NCBI GenBank assembly: GCA_029883145.1
Contig: JAOUJR010000061.1
Span: 1 to 8,650, forward strand
Length of the DNA stretch: 8,650 nucleotides
Source of the DNA: Nitrospirota bacterium
Lineage (GTDB): Bacteria > Nitrospirota > Thermodesulfovibrionia > Thermodesulfovibrionales > SM23-35
Direction: 5' to 3'
Below the pieces are notes generated by a model. That model was not told the DNA's origin and made no database searches. It saw only the letters and a program-made list of their open reading frames with translations. Within the stretch, counting starts at the first letter, position 1. Each line of letters begins with the position of its first letter. A program made the translations under genes and the position numbers. Below are positions 1 to 5,204 of this stretch, in pieces.

Positions 1-39
1 GAAAAGGACGTAGACATCAGATTTGAAGAGCAGCAATAA
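1..39 (+). CDS. Possible C-terminal tail of an upstream gene (partial)
   Basis: Frame 1 is open from the window edge to a TAA at 37-39 and would encode the last twelve residues of a protein, ending [12 protein letters not shown]. The other two forward frames close almost at once (TAG at 11-13, TGA at 24-26). If real, it would overlap the Nudix start by 17 nt, as is common in operons. Thirteen codons are too few to identify the product or to prove that it is coding. Confidence 0.3.
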   Translation, partial: EKDVDIRFEEQQ

Positions 40-433
40 CCTTAGAAATCCAATCCCTACTGTGGACATTATAATCGAATATAACGGAGGTGTAATTCTG
101 ATAAAGAGAAAGAATCCGCCTGAAGGATGGGCATTGCCCGGAGGTTTTGTAGACTATGGAGAGAGCCTCGAATCTGCTGCGGTTCGGGAAGCAAAAGAGG
201 AGACAGGACTTGATATTAAACTACTCAGACAACTTCATACCTATTCTGATCCAAAAAGAGACCCAAGGCATCACACGATCACCACAGTTTATATCGCAAA
301 GGCTAGAGGTAGTGCCGTCGCAGGAGATGATGCGAAAGAAATCGGAATATTTCATAAAGACAATCTGCCCGAGCAGATAGCCTTTGATCATAGAGTTATC
401 CTTAATGATTATTTTAGTGGAGGTGTCAAGTAG
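23..433 (+). CDS. Nudix hydrolase, ADP-ribose pyrophosphatase type
   Basis: A 136-residue single-domain Nudix hydrolase. The full Nudix box (G-x5-E-x7-REUxEExGU) is visible at residues 41-63: GFVDYGE, then REAKEETGL with the metal-binding glutamates. It is preceded by [11 protein letters not shown]. The following [18 protein letters not shown] stretch (about residues 75-92) is typical of bacterial and archaeal ADP-ribose pyrophosphatases and of the Nudix part of NrtR regulators. The NrtR winged helix is absent, so an enzyme is more likely than a regulator. The expected reaction is ADP-ribose to AMP plus ribose 5-phosphate, in the cytoplasm, but substrate cannot be settled from sequence. The start is TTG at 23; an in-frame TAG at 11-13 rules out a longer protein, and GTG at 62 would cut into the first strand. 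A possible AAGGA at 4-8 is rather distant. The stop abuts the next ATG (TAGATG), implying translational coupling. Confidence 0.9.
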   Translation: MKSSNNLRNPIPTVDIIIEYNGGVILIKRKNPPEGWALPGGFVDYGESLESAAVREAKEETGLDIKLLRQLHTYSDPKRDPRHHTITTVYIAKARGSAVAGDDAKEIGIFHKDNLPEQIAFDHRVILNDYFSGGVK

Positions 434-1111
434 ATGCTCAAAGTACTGAGAACACATGCAAAGTATTTCTACTTCCTTTTTTTCATTGTTATTCTTTCCT
501 TTATTTTCTGGGGTGTGGGTACAGTAGATCAAACAGGTGATGCTGGAATTGTTGCAGAGGTTGGGAAATACAAAATAACATCTGAGGAATACTGGAAGAT
601 TTACGAGAATGTACTACGTTTTTATCGAGATGTATATAAAGATAAATTTGATGATGAGATGGAAAAGAAGATGAAACTGAGAGAAAAGGTTCTTGATACA
701 ATAATAAACGACAAGGTGCTTCTCATTGCGGCAAAGGATGCAGGGATTCAGATCAGTGACGATGAACTCCATGAAGCAATAACACAGGAACCTGCGTTCA
801 TGCGAAACGGGGTGTTTGACAACAATGTGTACCTCAACAGGCTCAGACTCAACAGGATTACTGTCGAGGCATATGAAAGTTTAAAGCGTCAGGAACTCAC
901 CACCAGCAAAATAAGGCGGTTAATAGAGTTGTCTGTTGACATTACAGATATGGGCCCTGATGTGAAAGAAGTATCCGGTGATGAGCGGACTGCAAAGATG
1001 CTCAGACAGGTTATGCTCAATGACAGGAAAGAAAAGGCGATAAGGTCTTATATTGAGGGTCTGAAAAAACATATAAAGATTAAGATCAATACTCAGGTTA
1101 TCTTAGGATAA
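434..1111 (+). CDS. Membrane-anchored SurA/PpiD N-terminal-domain protein (no parvulin domain)
   Basis: A 225-residue protein with a short basic N-terminus, one hydrophobic helix at about residues 11-29 (YFYFLFFIVILSFIFWGVG) and a periplasmic alpha-helical domain. The order TM, then VAEVGKYKITSEEY (about 40-53), then LDTIINDKVLLIAAKDAGI, matches SurA_N/PpiD-type chaperone domains, where the last segment is the typical 'L-I-x-x-x-L-L-x-x-A' helix. PpiD and PrsA/SurA proteins normally carry one or more parvulin PPIase domains. Here none is present: after about residue 170 the chain goes straight to a closing helix (RKEKAIRSYIEGLKKHIKI) resembling the C-terminal helix of SurA/PpiD. It is therefore probably a holdase-type chaperone anchored in the inner membrane, not an isomerase. 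A GGAGGTG at 419-425 inside the Nudix gene serves as ribosome binding site, and the ATG directly follows the Nudix stop. Confidence 0.8.
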   Translation: MLKVLRTHAKYFYFLFFIVILSFIFWGVGTVDQTGDAGIVAEVGKYKITSEEYWKIYENVLRFYRDVYKDKFDDEMEKKMKLREKVLDTIINDKVLLIAAKDAGIQISDDELHEAITQEPAFMRNGVFDNNVYLNRLRLNRITVEAYESLKRQELTTSKIRRLIELSVDITDMGPDVKEVSGDERTAKMLRQVMLNDRKEKAIRSYIEGLKKHIKIKINTQVILG

Positions 1112-1141
1112 ATACTGTAAGATATCCTGTGGCGTGAGTGC

Positions 1142-1171
1142 TTGAAAAACCTTAAATTTTTATAGTAGCAT
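1142..1171 (+). promoter_or_regulatory. Candidate promoter for tRNA-Leu
   Basis: TTGAAA (1142-1147), then 18 nt, then TAGCAT (1166-1171), placing a start near 1178, just before the tRNA 5' end. The hexamers match sigma70 consensus only partly. TATAGT at 1161-1166 is a better -10 but lacks a properly spaced -35. Read-through from the upstream genes is also possible. Confidence 0.3.
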
Positions 1172-1183
1172 TAACTAACCCGA

Positions 1184-1269
1184 GCCGAAGTGGTGGAACC
1201 TGGTAGACACGCACGTTTGAGGGGCGTGTGGGGAAACCCATGCGGGTTCAAATCCCGCCTTCGGCACCA
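1184..1269 (+). tRNA. tRNA-Leu(GAG)
   Basis: An 86-nt class II tRNA with CCA encoded. The acceptor stem GCCGAAG (1184-1190) pairs with CTTCGGC (1259-1265), followed by discriminator A (1266) and CCA (1267-1269). The D stem is GTG/CAC (1193-1195/1208-1210). The anticodon stem CACGT/GCGTG (1212-1216/1224-1228) encloses loop TTGAGGG, so the anticodon is GAG at 1219-1221 and reads CUC/CUU leucine codons. The long variable arm TGGG-GAAA-CCCA (1229-1240) is diagnostic for the Leu/Ser/Tyr class. The T arm is GCGGG-TTCAAAT-CCCGC (1242-1258). All helices are fully paired apart from one G-T, so the gene looks functional. No integrase or attachment-site duplication is visible beside it. Confidence 0.97.
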
Positions 1270-1284
1270 TCTTTCCCCAATAAC

Positions 1285-2016
1285 TTAATGTATCTTCATT
1301 CTTCTGCAAAACAATATCAAAAAAAGAAGTATCAGGACTTCTCCGAAAGCAAACAGATACCAGTTATAGGAATCAGGAATATAATGTGCGACAATTTCCT
1401 GAAAATCAGGATCTGCTCTTAACGTCCGGAAACGGGAGATAAAGCCGCGCTGAATAATTATTCTGGAGAAATTCCATACAAAAGTAATAAAAATAAGAAG
1501 AGCACCAGCAATCAATAACATCCATTCACGTAAACTTATCCTTACCAGATATCCTTTTTGTTGAAAATGAAGAATGCATCCTGCAATGAGTATCATCGTT
1601 ACAGAACAGATAATCGGTGCAAAGACAGGTCCGACCCATGCCACAGGGATAAGGAAGAGAATATCCCATGTGAACAATGAGGGAGGCCAGTTCAGAAGAA
1701 TCTTTAACCATACATAATAGAAAATATCCCAGATACCGAAGCTGAAAAGAAAGAATGAGAGTCTTTCAGGGAAATTCCTGCCAGCAATTACACCTAAGGA
1801 AAAAAGCATAACCATTGTTGCAATTTCCCGTAAGTACTCAATGAAAAGTGTTTCAATAGCTATGAGTGTCAAAGGAAATGCAAACCCTTCAGGGTAGTAC
1901 AACTCTCTCAGGTACACCACTACTGCTGCCTCAAGAAAGCCCATTGCTATACCAAAGATGGTGAGGAAAACAATACGGGAACCTAATGTATTTTCTTTTT
2001 TTCTTTTTTCATTCAT
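1285..2016 (-). CDS. Polytopic membrane protein of unknown function
   Basis: A 243-residue, strongly hydrophobic protein with about six or seven predicted membrane helices (approximately residues 15-37, 62-79, 87-106, 117-149 as one or two, 162-182 and 218-236), a basic N-terminus and a basic C-terminal tail (CRRMKIH). Likely conserved patches are [20 protein letters not shown] (residues 26-45) and the aromatic, Pro-rich [14 protein letters not shown]...WPPSL.TWDIL (94-120), followed by [12 protein letters not shown]. Several acidic residues lie in or next to helices (E29, E38, E55, E60, E64), which could matter for a channel, carrier or heme/quinone-associated role, but no family function can be assigned. 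No good Shine-Dalgarno precedes the ATG. A perfect TATAAT on this strand at 2040-2035 hints at a very short leader. It converges on the tRNA. Confidence 0.75.
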   Translation of the reverse strand: MNEKRKKENTLGSRIVFLTIFGIAMGFLEAAVVVYLRELYYPEGFAFPLTLIAIETLFIEYLREIATMVMLFSLGVIAGRNFPERLSFFLFSFGIWDIFYYVWLKILLNWPPSLFTWDILFLIPVAWVGPVFAPIICSVTMILIAGCILHFQQKGYLVRISLREWMLLIAGALLIFITFVWNFSRIIIQRGFISRFRTLRADPDFQEIVAHYIPDSYNWYLFAFGEVLILLFLILFCRRMKIH

Positions 2017-2095
2017 CTTATCAACAACCTGGAAATTATATTTTCAATAAGAATTAACATTGCGGTTAGGGAAACAGGGGGAATAGGCTCGGGAG

Positions 2096-2467
2096 TTAAT
2101 CCTGATTATTTTTTCTTCTCTTTTTAGCCATTTCTCTATGATATTCTTCAAGCTCCTCTTTCAGTTTTTTCGCCTCTTCAATAATATTTCTCAATCTTTT
2201 ATTAAGAGAATCACCACTTGAGCGAGCTTTTATTCCTCGTGCAACCTCATCTATTCTTTCATCGTACTTACGCCTGTACATTCCTATTTTTTCAAATTCC
2301 CTCAGAAATATACTCAGCAGTTCCCATGCAGTTCCTCTATCACATCGAAAAGCTATCTTAAGGGCAAGCACATGTATTTTCACAAAATCAATAAACCTGT
2401 TCAGCTCTTCCTTATCTTCATTAATACCTTTAATAACTTCCTTGGCTATCTGTTCGGTGGTCTTCAA
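2096..2467 (-). CDS. Small charged coiled-coil protein, unknown function
   Basis: About 123 residues, rich in Lys, Glu and Arg, with no membrane segment. The C-terminal third (about LNKRLRNIIEEAKKLKEELE onward) has heptad-like spacing and looks like a coiled coil ending in a very basic tail (EMAKKRRKNNQD). The N-terminal two thirds appear all-helical. I do not recognise the family. Start choice: a GTG at 2476 is possible in frame (126 residues), but it overlaps its own GGGAGG (2481-2476), leaving no spacing. The TTG at 2467 lies 8 nt behind that GGGAGG and is therefore preferred. It sits between hinT and the membrane-protein gene on the same strand with gaps of about 100 and 80 nt, so co-transcription is possible but not shown. 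Confidence 0.65.
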   Translation of the reverse strand: MKTTEQIAKEVIKGINEDKEELNRFIDFVKIHVLALKIAFRCDRGTAWELLSIFLREFEKIGMYRRKYDERIDEVARGIKARSSGDSLNKRLRNIIEEAKKLKEELEEYHREMAKKRRKNNQD

Positions 2468-2569
2468 GAAACTCACCTCCCTTTATTTTCATATTAACAT
2501 AACTATATTACCAAGAAAAAACGATTGTAATTTCATAATCATTAATCTCGGACCTTTTCGAAACTGCTC

Positions 2570-2911
2570 CTATCCTGGTGGCCAGTGCATATGCCTTCCA
2601 CCGAGTACATGAAAATGTATGTGATACACCGACTGTCCGCTTTCAGGATTACAATTGGTTACCACTCTGAATCCTCTTTGTGCGATACCTTTATCGTTCG
2701 CAATTTTATTTGCAATTTTCACTATATGAGCGACAAGATTATTATCTTCCTCTTTCAGGTCAAGGATTGTTGAAATATGTTTTTTAGGTATGATAAGGAT
2801 ATGTACAGGCGCCTGCGGATTAATGTCCTCAAAGGCTACGACATGCTCATCTTCAAATATAATTTTTGCAGGTAGTTTTTTCTCAGCAATATTGCAGAAT
2901 ATGCAACCCAT
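2570..2911 (-). CDS. hinT: Histidine triad (HIT) family protein, HinT type
   Basis: A 113-residue HIT protein of the usual single-domain length. The catalytic triad HIHFH is at residues 97-101, with H99 expected to be the nucleophile. The HinT signatures INPQAPVHILIIPKKHI (30-46), GFRVVTNCNPESGQSVYH (80-97) and the C-terminal GGRHMHWPPG are all present. The CIFC at residues 3-6 is the Cys pair often found in HIT proteins that bind zinc, together with downstream histidines. Family role: hydrolysis of purine nucleoside phosphoramidates (AMP-lysine-like and aminoacyl-AMP) in the cytosol. A GGAGG at 2921-2917 precedes the ATG by 5 nt. The gene lies just beyond the csp terminator, so its promoter is probably in the AT-rich 2912-2974. 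Confidence 0.93.
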   Translation of the reverse strand: MGCIFCNIAEKKLPAKIIFEDEHVVAFEDINPQAPVHILIIPKKHISTILDLKEEDNNLVAHIVKIANKIANDKGIAQRGFRVVTNCNPESGQSVYHIHFHVLGGRHMHWPPG

Positions 2912-2974
2912 AAAAACCTCCAGAATTGTATTTATGAAAAAAAATTACATTATTTTAAATCATAATAAGATAAC

Positions 2975-2998
2975 AAAAAAAGGACACTCAGGTGTCCC
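2975..2998 (-). terminator. Rho-independent terminator behind csp
   Basis: Read on the - strand: stem GGACAC (2997-2992), loop CTGA, stem GTGTCC (2987-2982), then seven Ts (2981-2975). This is a standard intrinsic terminator oriented to end the cold shock transcript before hinT. On the + strand the hairpin is followed only by a mixed pyrimidine run, so it works best leftward. Confidence 0.75.
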
Positions 2999-3013
2999 GC
3001 TCTTTCGTTTTTG

Positions 3014-3039
3014 AAAAATTGACATTGTTTACAATTTTT
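3014..3039 (-). other. AT-rich hairpin in csp 3' region
   Basis: AAAAATTG (3014-3021) and CAATTTTT (3032-3039) are perfect inverted repeats of 8 bp around a 10-nt loop. It is the middle one of three successive hairpins between the csp stop and hinT. Its 3' arm is U-rich on the - strand, so it might act as a weak terminator or merely be part of the 3' UTR fold. Confidence 0.5.
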
Positions 3040-3056
3040 AAACAGACAGATGTTGA

Positions 3057-3082
3057 GCAGGTCCCGATGAATCGGGACCTGC
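3057..3082 (-). other. GC-rich stable hairpin directly behind csp stop
   Basis: GCAGGTCCCGA (3057-3067) pairs perfectly with TCGGGACCTGC (3072-3082): an 11-bp stem with a TGAA loop, closing to 12 bp if T3068-A3071 pairs. It begins 9 nt after the csp stop codon. There is no T-tract on either strand immediately behind it, so it is not a standard intrinsic terminator by itself. A 3'-end stabiliser or part of a two-step terminator is more likely. Confidence 0.65.
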
Positions 3083-3091
3083 AAGTTTCGC

Positions 3092-3292
3092 TCAGAGTTT
3101 TACCACATTTGCTGCTTTCGGCCCTTTTGGACCATCAACAACTTCAAAGCTCACTGCCTGGCCTTCAGCCAATGACTTAAAACCATTGCCCTGAATTGCA
3201 GTATAGTGAACAAAAACATCTCCGCCGTCTTCTTTGGTAATGAATCCAAAACCCTTGGACTCATTAAACCACTTAACGGTCCCCTTTACCAT
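3092..3292 (-). CDS. Cold shock protein (single CSD, CspA family)
   Basis: A 66-residue single cold-shock domain starting [21 protein letters not shown]1 (KGFGFI) and RNP2 (DVFVHY) are intact, as are the surface aromatics W and F of [11 protein letters not shown], and the end [12 protein letters not shown] is typical. The product is a cytoplasmic OB-fold protein that binds single-stranded RNA and DNA and melts mRNA structure, in the cold or constitutively. The start is the ATG at 3292, with an ideal AAGGAGGT at 3308-3301 (8-nt spacing). A longer in-frame reading to 3361 would add 23 residues not found in Csps and would run through the leader hairpin, so it is rejected. The gene has its own promoter, structured leader and terminator, and so appears monocistronic. 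Confidence 0.95.
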   Translation of the reverse strand: MVKGTVKWFNESKGFGFITKEDGGDVFVHYTAIQGNGFKSLAEGQAVSFEVVDGPKGPKAANVVKL

Positions 3293-3404
3293 CCTGCTGC
3301 ACCTCCTTAATAAAAAATCGAAGATTACGGAACTATGCCATAAAAAAAGCCGCAAGTCCAAAGTCTTTGCGGCTTAGTACAACAAAAACTTCCGAAACTT
3401 CGCC
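3293..3404 (-). promoter_or_regulatory. Structured 5' leader of csp (putative thermo-/attenuation element)
   Basis: From the predicted start (near 3404, GGGCGAAG...) to the csp ATG is about 112 nt. Within it CGAAG/CTTCG (3402-3398 with 3323-3319) and CGGAA/TTCCG (3394-3390 with 3332-3328, read on the - strand) form a two-part outer helix separated by a small internal loop. This helix encloses a 9-bp terminator-like hairpin (3375-3347). Long, foldable leaders that control expression with temperature are known for cspA-type mRNAs. The specific fold here is inferred from pairing only. Confidence 0.5.
3341..3376 (-). terminator. Terminator-like hairpin inside the csp leader (possible attenuator)
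   Basis: On the - strand AAGCCGCAA (3375-3367) is followed by an 11-nt loop, TTGCGGCTT (3355-3347) and a T-run continuing to 3342. This has the full form of an intrinsic terminator. It lies about 50 nt before the csp ATG and behind the predicted csp promoter. The neighbouring upstream gene is on the + strand, so there is no - strand gene for it to terminate. It could be an attenuator, or a read-through barrier if the real csp promoter lies closer to the gene. Confidence 0.6.
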
Positions 3405-3408
3405 CATA

Positions 3409-3437
3409 GTATTACACAGAACCAATATGAAGGTCAA
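3409..3437 (-). promoter_or_regulatory. Candidate csp promoter
   Basis: On the - strand, TTGACC (3437-3432) is followed by 17 nt and TAATAC (3414-3409), giving a start near 3404. The -35 is 5/6 to consensus and the -10 is weak (3/6). Spacing is ideal and the leader length fits a cspA-type mRNA. Confidence 0.45.
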
Positions 3438-3440
3438 GAA

Positions 3441-3457
3441 TTTTGATAAAATCAAAA
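3441..3457. promoter_or_regulatory. 17-bp palindrome TTTTGAT-AAA-ATCAAAA (candidate operator)
   Basis: A perfect 7-bp inverted repeat with a 3-nt spacer lies between the divergent csp and HesB-like genes. Its centre (3449) is about 45 nt upstream of the predicted csp start and about 100 nt upstream of the HesB-like start. The core TTGAT...ATCAA resembles Fnr/Crp-type half sites, but the spacer is one base short of the usual four, so the regulator is unknown. Low-complexity A/T content makes chance occurrence possible. Confidence 0.35.
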
Positions 3458-3518
3458 AGAGAAAACAAATACAAAATCTTATTAGTTTCTTTGTTGCTTT
3501 TTAAGGAGATATTTTTTA

Positions 3519-3527
3519 TGTTATAGA
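3519..3527 (+). promoter_or_regulatory. Weak extended -10 for the HesB-like gene
   Basis: TGTTATAGA fits the TGn-TATAAT extended -10 pattern at four of six hexamer positions and would place the start near 3533, leaving a short leader with GGAGG at 3540-3544. No convincing -35 is seen. Confidence 0.25.
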
Positions 3528-3550
3528 TATTAAACTCTTGGAGGTACAAC

Positions 3551-3880
3551 GTGATAACGATCACAGATAAGGCTGTAGAAAAGATAAAAACAATATTAGC
3601 TGCTGAAGGGAAAAGTAGCTGGGGTCTCAGAATTTTTAATGCAGGAAGAGGGTGTTGCGGACCATCCTATGGTCTCGATATAAATGAAAAACCACTTACT
3701 GATGAGGAGATTATCGAGAATAACGGACTGAAAGTTTTTATGGATAAAAAGATATTTGCAAGCCTCACCGGAATGAAGCTTGACTATTATGACGATGGGG
3801 AACAGGCGGGTTTTACCCTTACAGGTGGCTCAGTTTCTTCATGTTGTCCGGGGGGCAGCAGTTGTGGAGAGACGTGTTGA
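3551..3880 (+). CDS. HesB/IscA-like iron-sulfur protein with Cys-rich tail
   Basis: A 109-residue protein whose opening MITITDKAVEKIKTILAAEG and following GLRIFNAGRGCCGPSYGLDI are recognisable as the HesB/IscA (A-type Fe-S carrier) fold. Classical IscA proteins use three cysteines, C-x63-C-x-C. Here there is CC at 35-36, CC at 98-99 (the same long spacing), and two further cysteines, C105 and the terminal C109, in the tail SSCCPGGSSCGETC. The canonical CGC is therefore replaced by a Gly/Cys-rich end. It probably binds a cluster or metal; carrier function is inferred. The start is GTG at 3551, with GGAGG at 3540-3544 (6-nt spacing). It is a single gene with no isc or suf neighbours in view, divergent from csp and convergent with the metG-beta-like gene. 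Confidence 0.82.
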   Translation: MITITDKAVEKIKTILAAEGKSSWGLRIFNAGRGCCGPSYGLDINEKPLTDEEIIENNGLKVFMDKKIFASLTGMKLDYYDDGEQAGFTLTGGSVSSCCPGGSSCGETC

Positions 3881-3924
3881 CATTCATTCAAACTTGACAG
3901 AGTCTCCATAAGACACACCCTCTA

Positions 3925-4245
3925 TTACTTTACCCTTGAGCCTTCTTTCATCGGTCTCTCCGGGATAAGGATTACAGGCCTGCCTTCACTATCAGATGCC
4001 GCAAGTAACATGCCCTGTGATTCAACACCCATAAGCTTTGCAGGTTGCAAGTTTGTGACTACCACAATACTTTTGCCAATGAGCTCTTCAGGTGAATATA
4101 CCTTGGCAATACCTGCCACTAACTGTCGCTCTTCACCTGTGTTTACCCTCATCACGATTAATTTGTTTGAGCCTTCAACCCGTTTTGCCTCAAGCACCTT
4201 TCCAATCTTAAGTTCAATCTTTGCAAATTCTTCAATTGTGATCAC
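3925..4245 (-). CDS. Free-standing tRNA-binding domain, MetRS beta / Trbp111 type
   Basis: A 106-residue OB-fold protein made only of the tRNA-binding domain found at the C-terminus of many methionyl-tRNA synthetases. Typical features are IEEFAKIELKIGKVLEAKRV (residues 4-23), the strand GEERQLVAGIAKVYSPEELI, the signature NLQPAKLMGVESQGMLLAAS (65-84) and the closing KEGSRVK. Free-standing versions exist as the MetRS beta subunit in Aquifex and as the structure-specific tRNA chaperone Trbp111; CsaA is a more distant relative. Whether this genome's MetRS lacks its own C-terminal copy decides between these, and MetRS is not in the window. The start is GTG at 4245 behind a purine-rich GGGGGA. It is the last gene of the probable cluster adenosine-kinase-like, hisI, this gene, and converges on the HesB-like gene with 44 nt between them and no clear terminator. 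Confidence 0.87.
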   Translation of the reverse strand: MITIEEFAKIELKIGKVLEAKRVEGSNKLIVMRVNTGEERQLVAGIAKVYSPEELIGKSIVVVTNLQPAKLMGVESQGMLLAASDSEGRPVILIPERPMKEGSRVK

Positions 4246-4312
4246 TTCTTCCCCCTGCTATTCATTTGAATTAACCCAGCGTATCTGTCTTACTTTTTAT
4301 GTAATGTTTAAA

Positions 4313-4639
4313 TTAGGTTTTTATAATCTTCCTAAAAAAGCACGTCCTGTTTCCTGTGTGGCATGCACCTTGACCTCTCTGTATCACCTTTATAAGCAAT
4401 GTATCCTCATCACAATCATACAGAATCTCTTTTATTTCCTGAACATTGCCTGATGTTTCACCTTTCTTCCAGTACTTCTGTCTTGAGCGTGACCAGAAAT
4501 GTGTGAATCCTGTCTCGAGCGTCATCTCAAGGGAGTTCCTGTTCATATATGCCATCATCAAGACATCACCCGATTCTATGTCCTGAATAATAGCTGGTAT
4601 TAACCCTTTATCATCATATTTAAGTTCAGGTATCATCAT
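4313..4639 (-). CDS. hisI: Phosphoribosyl-AMP cyclohydrolase (HisI)
   Basis: A 108-residue single-domain HisI, catalysing the third step of histidine synthesis: opening of the adenine ring of PR-AMP to ProFAR, in the cytoplasm as a zinc- and magnesium-dependent dimer. The signature [16 protein letters not shown] (residues 50-65), the metal site DCDED (75-79) and the zinc cysteines C76, C93 (in ACHTG) and C100 (in TCF) are all present. It is free-standing, without the fused HisE seen in enterobacteria, and lies away from other his genes, at least in this window. GAGGAGG precedes the start. The first ATG (4639) is only 1 nt behind GGAGG, and the second ATG (4636) has 4 nt, so the protein may start one codon later. 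A 50-nt gap to the upstream gene suggests shared transcription. Confidence 0.95.
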   Translation of the reverse strand: MMIPELKYDDKGLIPAIIQDIESGDVLMMAYMNRNSLEMTLETGFTHFWSRSRQKYWKKGETSGNVQEIKEILYDCDEDTLLIKVIQRGQGACHTGNRTCFFRKIIKT

Positions 4640-4689
4640 GCCTCCTCAGAAAGTCTTTTGTAATTTTTTGTTAACGTCTCTATACTTCA

Positions 4690-5172
4690 TCACAACTTGT
4701 ACCCTATTTTCCTTAAAAACTCTTTTCTGTGCGCTTTGTCTTCATTTGTCTCCACCCCTTTTGGAGAAAACCCGTCAATGATACCAAGCACACCATTACC
4801 CTGTGGAGTTGTTGCAACAACAACCTCAATAGGGTTTGCTGATGCACAGAAAATCCTGCAAACCTCGGGACAATTTTTTATCTGGTTGAGAATGTTGATT
4901 GGATATGCATTTTTCAGGAGAATACAAAACACATGACCAGCACCTATCTCCTGAAGATGCTTGACACAGAGATTAATAAGTTCGGGGTCATTTCCCTCCG
5001 TTCTTATAAGGCATGGACCTGATGCTTCTGTGAAAGCAATGCCAAATTCTGCCTGAGGAACAGTCGTTGCTATAATTTCATAAAGGTCCTCTGCGGTCTT
5101 TATAAAATGTGTTTGGCCGAGTATAATGTTGCAGCCTTCCGGGATATCTATCTTTATCACCTTTAATTCCAT
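4690..5172 (-). CDS. Adenosine-specific kinase family protein (DUF355/COG1839)
   Basis: A 160-residue soluble protein matching the small archaeal/bacterial family annotated 'adenosine-specific kinase'. Recognised segments are LKVIKIDIPEGCNIILGQTH near the N-terminus, EFGIAFTEASGPCLIR (about 42-57), AGHVFCILLKNAYPINILN, ICASANP-like FCASANPIEVVVA, and GVLGIIDGFSPKGVE followed by a basic C-terminus ending in KIGYKL. The family name comes from ligand-bound structures, and I cannot verify kinase activity; there is no P-loop or PfkB motif. It is the first gene of a - strand cluster with hisI and the MetRS-beta-like gene. The proximity to HisI, which acts on an AMP-derived intermediate, is suggestive but may be coincidental. 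GGGAGGT at 5184-5178 precedes the ATG by 5 nt. Confidence 0.85.
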   Translation of the reverse strand: MELKVIKIDIPEGCNIILGQTHFIKTAEDLYEIIATTVPQAEFGIAFTEASGPCLIRTEGNDPELINLCVKHLQEIGAGHVFCILLKNAYPINILNQIKNCPEVCRIFCASANPIEVVVATTPQGNGVLGIIDGFSPKGVETNEDKAHRKEFLRKIGYKL

Positions 5173-5204
5173 ACCTTACCTCCCTTTTACTCATTACTGC
5201 TGTC

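Noticed and set aside
1184..1290. Integration (att) site at the tRNA-Leu 3' end
   Set aside because: There is no duplicated tRNA 3' end, integrase or mobile gene nearby, and the flanking genes look like ordinary chromosome.
1228..1422. 64-codon frame starting inside the tRNA
   Set aside because: It overlaps the tRNA-Leu gene and the antisense of the membrane-protein gene. It has no domain content.
2526..2549. Terminator behind hinT (GATT...AATC repeats near an A-run)
   Set aside because: Only about four to six weak A/T and wobble pairs are possible, so no convincing stem.
3019..3024. Perfect TTGACA -35 on the + strand
   Set aside because: No -10 at usable spacing and no + strand gene downstream. 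It is part of the AT-rich hairpin behind csp.
3293..3361. N-terminal extension of the cold shock protein (89 residues starting at 3361)
   Set aside because: The extra 23 residues do not resemble any Csp, lack a ribosome binding site and run through the leader hairpin. The ATG at 3292 has an ideal AAGGAGGT.
3504..3526. AAGGAG followed by ATG TTA TAG (a two-codon start-stop reading frame) before the HesB-like gene
   Set aside because: It is a possible minimal leader ORF, but it is too short to support, and the ATG region also serves as the candidate extended -10. Chance is the simplest explanation.
3881..3924. Bidirectional terminator between the convergent HesB-like and MetRS-beta-like genes
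   Set aside because: Only a distant 6-bp TGGAGA/TCTCCA pairing with a loop of more than 30 nt and no T-tract is visible.
4010..4453. 147-codon open frame on the + strand
   Set aside because: It lies antisense to the MetRS-beta-like gene and to part of hisI, both with clear family motifs. Its translation shows no domain and it has no ribosome binding site.
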